A stretch of 15,519 bases of DNA, taken from assembly GCA_001430745.1 (NCBI GenBank), contig KQ481961.1:110042-125560 (forward strand), in the 5' to 3' direction. Source of the DNA: Auxenochlorella pyrenoidosa. Lineage: Eukaryota > Chlorophyta > Trebouxiophyceae > Chlorellales > Chlorellaceae. The notes below the pieces were generated by a model. That model worked only from the letters and a program-made list of their open reading frames with translations. It was not told the DNA's origin and made no database searches. Positions 10,179 through 15,519 of the stretch are shown here, in pieces; the first letter of the stretch is position 1, and each line of letters begins with the position of its first letter. The translations under genes were made by a program, and so were the position numbers.

Positions 10179-10491
10179 GATGGCGAAGCTCGCGTGCAGC
10201 AGGCCACTGGAGACAAAGCTGGCTGTCGGCTGTCGACTGTCGCGCTCTGAAACTTTCGCAAAGTGTTCTTTCGGTAGTCTTGGAAGTGATCGGGAACGAT
10301 CTGATTTATGCAGCAATGCCCAAGCCCTCCTGTACCCTCTGCTGGGCTACTGCCGCTGCTACCGCCGCTGCGCTGGCGGTAGCTGGCGGGCGGGCCGCCA
10401 GAGCGGCCCATCCGCCGAGCCATGTTGCGTGCAATGCTTTTTTCGTATATCCAGTGACTATTACATCAGTAGTTGCCCAACAGCAGACGCG
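10179..10491. promoter_or_regulatory. Divergent promoter region between CAP and the BtuF-like gene
   Basis: These 313 bp separate two start codons that face apart, so both 5' UTRs and both core promoters must fit here. The flanks (about 10240-10320 and 10430-10480) are clearly richer in A/T than the surroundings, while the middle holds two overlapping GC-rich inverted repeats. No certain TATA box can be named; ttcgtatat at 10442-10450 is the nearest thing. Shared regulation is an inference from layout. Confidence 0.6.
10358..10401. repeat. Two overlapping inverted repeats in the divergent promoter
   Basis: GCTACCGCC (10358-10366) and GGCGGTAGC (10375-10383) are perfect 9-bp arms around 8 bases. 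Next to it, CTGGCGG (10383-10389) pairs with CCGCCAG (10395-10401). They could act as a protein-binding palindrome or as a 5' UTR hairpin in the plus-strand transcript. Confidence 0.55.
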
Positions 10492-13452
10492 ATGGCGCCG
10501 CTCAGGGTGGTGTCTCTGCTTCCCAGCGCTACAGAGATCATTCAGCTGGTTTCAGCCCACTGCGAGAGTGGAGCTCAGTTTCAGCTAGTGGGGCGCAGCC
10601 ACGAGTGCGACTTTCCGCCGGGGCTGGAGCACCTGCCGATGCTCACCGCCGCAAAGACGCAGGTGCAACTCTGCCAGGGATTGCCCTGTGACAGCTGTGT
10701 ATGTGGGCTGCTAGACAGCTGGTTTAATGCCAAATTTGCAACATGAGCCATGGAGGAGCAAGGAGCAGGGAGCGGGAACACCCATGCATGCCATGCACAC
10801 CGCCACCACTCCTCGGCTCCGCCTGCAGTGGACCAACAGCGAGGATGTTGATCGTCAGGTGAGCGCAGCGTTGCAGGCTGCCATTCCTGCAAAGGCCGAA
10901 GCAGAAGGCAGGAGATTAGTGTCAACAGCTATTCTGCTGAAGGGAACGCTTCCGGGCATTGCTGGCGTCGCCCGCGCAGGCCTCTCTGCATGGCCCGCTG
11001 CCTCTGCAGCATCGCGCTTACGTCTGGGCCTCCCCTGCCTGCTGTCTGTAAAGTTTGTTGTGATATCACTGCATCCATCACTCCATCCTGGCGGCAAGCC
11101 GCAGGTGCGCGAGGCGCTCTCCTCCGGCAACGGCCTGTACAGCGTGGACCAAGAGCAGCTGCAGCAGCTGGCCCCCGATGTCATTGTCACGCAGGCGAGG
11201 CGCGGCACGCTGCAGTACCTGTGCTGCAGTACCTGCGCTGCACTGCGCGCTGCCCGACGCTGCAGCAGCGCATCAGTGGACGCACTCGATCGCCATGGAC
11301 AGTTGCTGCTGTCGAGCCAACACCAGATTGCTGGCAAATAAGGTCACGGCGGCATCTATGCCACCATGTGTCTGCCCGTCATTGCAGCGCCCGCCTGTGC
11401 AGCCCTGCTCGTCCCGCGCGAGCGGCCCCCGGCTGTGACCGCTGATCCCCAACTGCCTTCCCCCATTCCGCGCCATGCAGTCCCTGTGCAGCGTCTGCAG
11501 CGTGGACTTCTGCTACGTGAGCAGGCTGAGGTGCCAGGGCATGCAACTCTGTCTGTCGCTGGCTCTTACGTGCTGCGCTCTGGTCATGGATGCGTCGGCT
11601 GCGCCGCACATGTGCACGCTAGCCGCCGCTTGCCAGCGCTCGTTCTTGCTCAGCAGGCGGGCGCGGCCTCGCTTGCGCTGCGCCCCGCTGGGCACTACTC
11701 TTGCCCTGCCCCCCCAACCCTGCTGGTGGCTGGACAGGTGCAAGACATCGCGGCAGGAATCGAGCCGCGGCCACAAGTGGTGGACCTGAACCCTCAGAAC
11801 CTGGAAGAGGTGGCGCCCGGGGGCTGAGCAGCAGCTGTGCACCTCCTTATGTGGTCTCCGTCCCGCCAGTGGTTGTGCAGCCTGTTTGCCAAGGGGCTGT
11901 GCGGCTGGCTGGCCATGCTGCTGATGTACCAACCATGCGGGCCCCTCATGAGGTTCGGCCTCCTGCATGCTGCGCTGCTTGCGCTGATGGTCAGGCTGCC
12001 GCGCAACCTCTCTGCCTGCACTGATGGTCAGGTTGCCGCAACCTCACTGCCTGCACTGGCCGGCGCTGCAGGTGCTTGCCGATGTGCGCAGGGTGGGGCA
12101 GCTGCTGGGCCAGCCGGCAGCGGGCGAGGCGGCCGCGGCGGCGCTGCAGCGGCGCGTGGATGCCTCCCTGGCGGCCGTGCCCCCCGCCGCCGCAGGGGCG
12201 GGGGCAAACGGCTCTTGCAGCAGCAACGGCAGCGCGGATAGCGGCAGCGAAGCGGGGCCCAGCGTGGCCTTCCTGGAGTGGGTTGCCCCCATCTTTGTGG
12301 GAGGGCACTGGACGCCCCAGCTGATTGAGATGGCGGGAGGGCGGCACCCGCTGAACCCGTGCAAGTGAGCCGGCGGGGCTCGGGTCCCGCCAGCACGTGG
12401 CCCATGCATTCTTAACTGCCCTGGCCGGTCGCGACTCTGGATTGGCCTGGCCATGCGGCAGCTGGCTGCGCCCGCGCGCCCGGCCGCTGCCGCCCAACCG
12501 TACCCGCACTGCCCGCCACACCCTGCGCAGGGCTGGCGGCGGCGCGGGCAAGTCGTCTGTCGCCGCGCCGGAGCAGGTGGCAGCGAGCCGGCCCGACTGG
12601 GTGGTGGTGGCGCCCTGCGGGCTGGACCTGCCCACCGCCAGGAAGGAGGCGCAGGCGTCGCTTGCCACTCAGGCCTGGTGGTGAGGCGGCTGTGTGGCAG
12701 TGTTTTGCTGGCTTGTACCCACGCAGCGACTGCCCTGTTATCGTTTGCCTGCGCTGCAGCAGAGGTCCCAAGCAGTAGCCAGACTGGACTTTTTGCCTCG
12801 TCCCAGTGCCAGCTCTGCGATGCGCTGGAGCTGCATGAGGCTCTGCCTCAAGCCTGCGCCTCCCGCGTGGACGCGCGCCCTGCCCGCCCTGCCCGCAGGC
12901 AGGAGCTGCCGGCGGTCAAGGCTGGGCGGGTGGTGCTCGTAGACGGCAATCAGATGTTCAACCGCCCGGTGAGCGCAACTTTCCTTGCCTTCCAAGGTTT
13001 CTGTTCTTTTCCCGGGGCGTGTGCCTCCTCGTTATCGGCTGTTGCGTTCTAGACAAAGCCAGGAGCAACCGGCTGTTCAACCACCCGGGAACCACCCGCA
13101 TGCGTGGCTGCCACGTGGCCGCTGGTAGCAGGCCGCGCATCGGCGGCAGCGGCCTGGGGATTTGAGCGGTGAAGGAGAAACAAGGCTACATTGCGCTGCA
13201 GCCGATTGCCTGCCGACCATGCACTTTTGAATGCTGGCTCCTCCTGCTTCCGTCCATTCATGCAAGGCCCGGCCGCTTGGCGCCCTATGCCAGCCGGTGT
13301 GTCAACCGCAAAATGTCGCCCTCCGCTGCCACACCCCACTGCAGGGGCCCCGGCTGGTGGATGCCCTAGAGTTTTTGGTTGGGCTGCTGCACGACAAGCC
13401 GGAGCTCATCCCGGCTGGCTTCCCCTTTGAGCGGCTGCCAGCAGCGCAGTGA
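10492..13452 (+). CDS. BtuF-like substrate-binding protein (cobalamin/metal-chelate receptor fold), 9 exons
   Basis: Exons: 10492-10662, 10829-10858, 11105-11194, 11481-11516, 11738-11809, 12072-12364, 12531-12680, 12899-12968, 13345-13452 (TGA). They join to 339 aa. The product follows the bacterial BtuF/TroA-type helical-backbone family: RVVSLLPSATE at the start, GRSHECDFPP (34-43), APDVIVTQ then SLCSVCSVD (98-106), GHWTPQLIEMAGG (212-223), DWVVVAPCGLDL (253-264) and VDGNQMFNRPGPRLVD near the end. A Gly/Ser/Ala-rich insert at about 174-195 looks lineage-specific. The ATG has good context (gcgATGg). No signal peptide is evident, so a periplasm-like role is unlikely and the ligand (cobalamin, siderophore or other chelate) is inferred only. 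The reading frame is open upstream to 10177, so a longer N-terminus cannot be excluded. Exon 3 ends at a GC donor. No ABC permease or ATPase gene is nearby. Confidence 0.88.
11195..11196 (+). other. GC splice donor, BtuF-like exon 3
   Basis: The exon ends GTCACGCAG and the intron begins GCGAGG. Joining to ATGCAG|TCC at 11481 gives IVTQ-SLCSVCSVD, the conserved cysteine motif of the family, in phase 0. Confidence 0.82.
11984..12055. repeat. 36-bp imperfect tandem duplication before BtuF-like exon 6
   Basis: Copy one (11984-12020) and copy two (12021-12055) both begin ctgatggtcagg and end ctgcctgca, and differ by a 2-base indel and a few substitutions. They sit 16 bases before exon 6 (12072). 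Confidence 0.85.
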
Positions 13453-14191
13453 GACAGCAGCGATGCTCTCCGCGAGATTGCTGGCCTGCTTGAGCACCCC
13501 ATGGGCGACGTGACTCTCCTGCTGCACCTTGAACTATGTATTCTTGCTGAGGTGCTTCAGCCGCCGTGATGCTTTGGTCTGATCTATTGGATGGCCAGGC
13601 CTGTATTCACTCAGCACCGGCGGCAGGTGGCAGAGCTTGATCGGGTTTGGGTCCTGCTGGCAGCACTTTCACAACAACAGATGGCTCCATGGCTGGATGT
13701 TGGTGCCGCACCTTCGGCGCCGCTTACGTGCAGGCGGCAGCAGGCGGCAGCATGCAGGAGAGCAGATGGGCATGTCGAAAGCGCTCAGCAGAACTCGTGT
13801 ACTACTTGCGTGGCAATCGAAACCTGCGTTGATGCTCTGCTGTCCGCTTCGAGCCCCGAGCTCTCCCGCTGGCGTCGCTCTTCCACCCTCGGCGCCGCAG
13901 CCCGCACGCTTTATGAGCTTTTGATCACCTTGTCAATTGCAGACGCTCTGCACACCAGTGCCTTTGCCTCTGGCAGCGGCCGCCTGCGGGACTCGCAAGC
14001 CAGAGGCGTTGCTGGCGCTCTTTTACTTTCCGATCACTGCTGCTGGCGTTATCGAGCGCAAGGGCCGAGCAAGTCAGCTCGCCGTCCACCCAGTTTTCAA
14101 CACCGCCGCTGGCGGTGGCACTGCCGCCGCCGCCACTTCCCAGCACGGCAGGAGTTCCCACGTGTGGCAGCTCGTCACACCTTGAACTGCC
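13453..14191. other. Intergenic region, BtuF-like stop to LENG1-like start
   Basis: This 739-bp region should hold the 3' end of the BtuF-like transcript and the LENG1-like promoter. It contains a CACGTG (G-box/E-box) at 14159-14164, 28 bases before the ATG, and a palindrome CACCGCC-gct-GGCGGTG at 14101-14117. A long open frame from 13591 crosses into the LENG1-like gene, but its translation resembles no family I recognise and it is probably a GC-rich chance frame. Confidence 0.5.
14101..14117. repeat. Short palindrome upstream of the LENG1-like gene
   Basis: CACCGCC and GGCGGTG are perfect 7-bp arms around a gct loop, 75 bases before the start codon. The ACCGCC...GGCGGT core is the same as in the promoter palindrome at 10358-10383. 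Confidence 0.45.
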
Positions 14192-15255
14192 ATGGGTGGC
14201 CACGGCGGCCTGAACATCCTCCCGCAAAAGCGCTGGAATGGTGAGCCGCCGCCAGCCACCTCCTGCTGAGAACCGTGCCTTGGGAGCGCCCGTTGCCTGC
14301 CGCCCTGCATGCCTCGATCCTCCGCCCCCAGGCCTCAAGCCGGAGGCCCCCCCTTCCTGCCATGCAGTCTACAACCGAGACAACCGGCTGAAGGTGGCCC
14401 GGGATGAGGCAAAGTATGAGGCAGAGCAGGCAGAGGTCCGGGCGAGGGCCGAGGCCGCCGACAGGGAGCGGCGGCGCCAGCTGCTGCTGGAGCGAGCGCG
14501 GCAGCGCTTCGGGGTGCGTCGCACCTTGCTTTTTGGCCCTTCCATCTGCTGCGGGGTGCCCTGCCGCCCCTGCGTGGCTGCGCCGGGGTCGCATCACAGG
14601 CCGCAGGGTGTGTTACAGCTTGTGCCCAGCCTGCATGCCATTCCCTGCTGCCGCGCAACTGCTGTTGGGCCCCTGATTTCCTCGTGATGTCCTCTGCTGC
14701 CTGCAGGAGCAGCAGGCCCTTCCCGGAGGCCAGGCTCCTGCTGGGGCTCTGGGTTACGCTGCCGCCACCGAGCAGCAGGAACCGCGGCAGGATGCTGCCT
14801 GGCAGCCCGACACGGCCGCCATGCAGGGGCTGGCGGCAGGGCAGGCCGACCACTTTGCTGCCCTGGAGCGACAGCTGGAGCAGCAACACGGCCAGCCGCC
14901 GCCGCCGCCGCAGCAGCAGGGGTATCGGGAGGAGGCGGCGCAGCCGGCCCGCAAGCGCCAGCGGCGGCTCGAGCAGCAGCAGGGCGCAGCAGAGCCGACG
15001 CCGCGGCCGGTGGCGCCTCGGGAGCGCGCCAGCGCCGGGCCGGCACCCACCCTGGCGCAGCTGGCAGCCCAGCTGGACGCGGCTGGGGCGCCCGCGGCCG
15101 CCTTGCAGGCACAGCAGCAGCAGCAGGGGAGCCAGGAGGGTCAGCACGCCCTGGCAATGCAGCAGGCTGCTCCGGCCAAGCTGCAGCGCTTCAACCTGTT
15201 TGCAGAGGAGGAGGAGGCGGCTGCGGCCGCCAAGCGCGCCAACCCGGAAAACGAG
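14192..15255 (+). CDS. LENG1-like protein with N-terminal Cir_N domain, 3' partial
   Basis: Exons in view: 14192-14240, 14368-14513, 14707-15255, joining in frame to 248 aa. Residues 5-30 match the Cir_N signature of leukocyte receptor cluster member 1 proteins (GLNILPQKRWNVYNRDN, then KVARDEA). A charged coiled coil (about 24-62) follows, then a Gln/Ala/Pro-rich middle with PPPPP at 129-133, a basic ARKRQRRLEQ patch (146-155) that could be a nuclear signal, and FNLFAEEEE (227-235) with NPENE at the exon end, as in LENG1 tails. Known of the family: LENG1 proteins are nuclear and poorly characterised, with Cir_N also found in splicing and transcription co-factors. The start ATG has a strong context (gccATGg). 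The exon ends in a normal GT donor (gtgggg at 15256) and the remaining C-terminal exon or exons lie past the right edge. Confidence 0.85.
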
Positions 15256-15519
15256 GTGGGGAGGGCGGGGGTGCCTGCTCACTATTGCCGTCTGCAAACC
15301 AGCTTGCCGCGCCGTGCAGGCCTTGGCAACCTGGATGCTGAACTGACGAGCACAGGCCCTGTTTGGGCTGCTGCGTCCTGCCCCTCCGCGCACCCTCTGG
15401 TGCTGCGCCACCCACACAGCCCCTGCCGTCGCTCTGTCTGGCCGGGTCACCCCCTCTGCCGAAATGCAAGCATGACGGCGCGCTGACAGCGCCTTCAGCG
15501 GCCCCACGGCCCCCCCGAC
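15256..15519 (+). other. Start of LENG1-like intron, no exon seen
   Basis: After the GT donor at 15256 nothing in the last 264 bases reads as the expected LENG1 tail in any frame. It is most likely intron up to the window edge. Confidence 0.5.

Noticed and set aside
10179..10316. N-terminal extension of CAP to an ATG at 10316
   Set aside because: CAP proteins begin close to the RLE motif, and the extension would cover much of the divergent promoter.
381..12055. Tandem repeats as CRISPR arrays
   Set aside because: Units are head-to-tail without unique spacers and sit inside eukaryotic introns.
12531..12560. GGGAGKSS as a possible Walker A motif in the BtuF-like protein
   Set aside because: The spacing does not fit GxxxxGK[ST] (alanine at the first glycine), and the segment aligns with a variable loop of the binding-protein family.
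13591..14244. 217-residue plus-strand open frame between the BtuF-like and LENG1-like genes
   Set aside because: It overlaps the true LENG1-like exon 1 in another frame, resembles no family and is Arg/Ala/Ser-rich as expected of chance frames in GC-rich DNA.
14335..15507. 390-residue minus-strand open frame
   Set aside because: It is antisense to the LENG1-like exons and low in complexity (Leu/Arg runs opposite CAG and GCC repeats), so it is a shadow.

Overview
This is a stretch of GC-rich nuclear DNA from a eukaryote, most likely a unicellular green alga (Chlorophyta, perhaps Chlorella-like). The grounds are many short exons, introns of about 90-390 bp with GT/GC-AG borders and tgcag-type acceptors, no bacterial operon layout, and the gene families present. 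The species call is an inference; the split-gene structure is read directly from the sequence.

Four protein genes can be rebuilt exon by exon with matching intron phases. From left to right: (1) a minus-strand S9 prolyl-oligopeptidase-type serine peptidase (18 exons in view, coding from about 5855 down to 70) that runs off the left edge before its catalytic serine. (2) A complete minus-strand cyclase-associated protein (CAP/Srv2 family, 12 exons, 10178 to 6267, 529 aa), an actin-monomer regulator. (3) A complete plus-strand gene (9 exons, 10492 to 13452, 339 aa) for a protein that looks like a bacterial BtuF-type cobalamin/metal-chelate substrate-binding protein. (4) A plus-strand LENG1-like protein with an N-terminal Cir_N domain (3 exons in view, from 14192) that runs off the right edge.

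The CAP and BtuF-like genes diverge from a shared 313-bp promoter region at 10179-10491. CAP and the peptidase are tandem on the minus strand with a short spacer, and the BtuF-like and LENG1-like genes are tandem on the plus strand with a 739-bp spacer. No functional link among the four proteins is apparent; this looks like ordinary compact algal gene packing.

The most unusual signals are in the non-coding DNA. The palindrome GCATGC occurs 28 times by eye, 27 times in introns, once between genes and never in an exon. Four of 40 splice donors are GC rather than GT. Several introns carry small tandem repeats, and some begin with long G-runs on the transcript strand. At the left edge the end of an exon with its donor is duplicated. 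No RNA gene, transposon, CRISPR array or recognisable new multi-gene system was seen.
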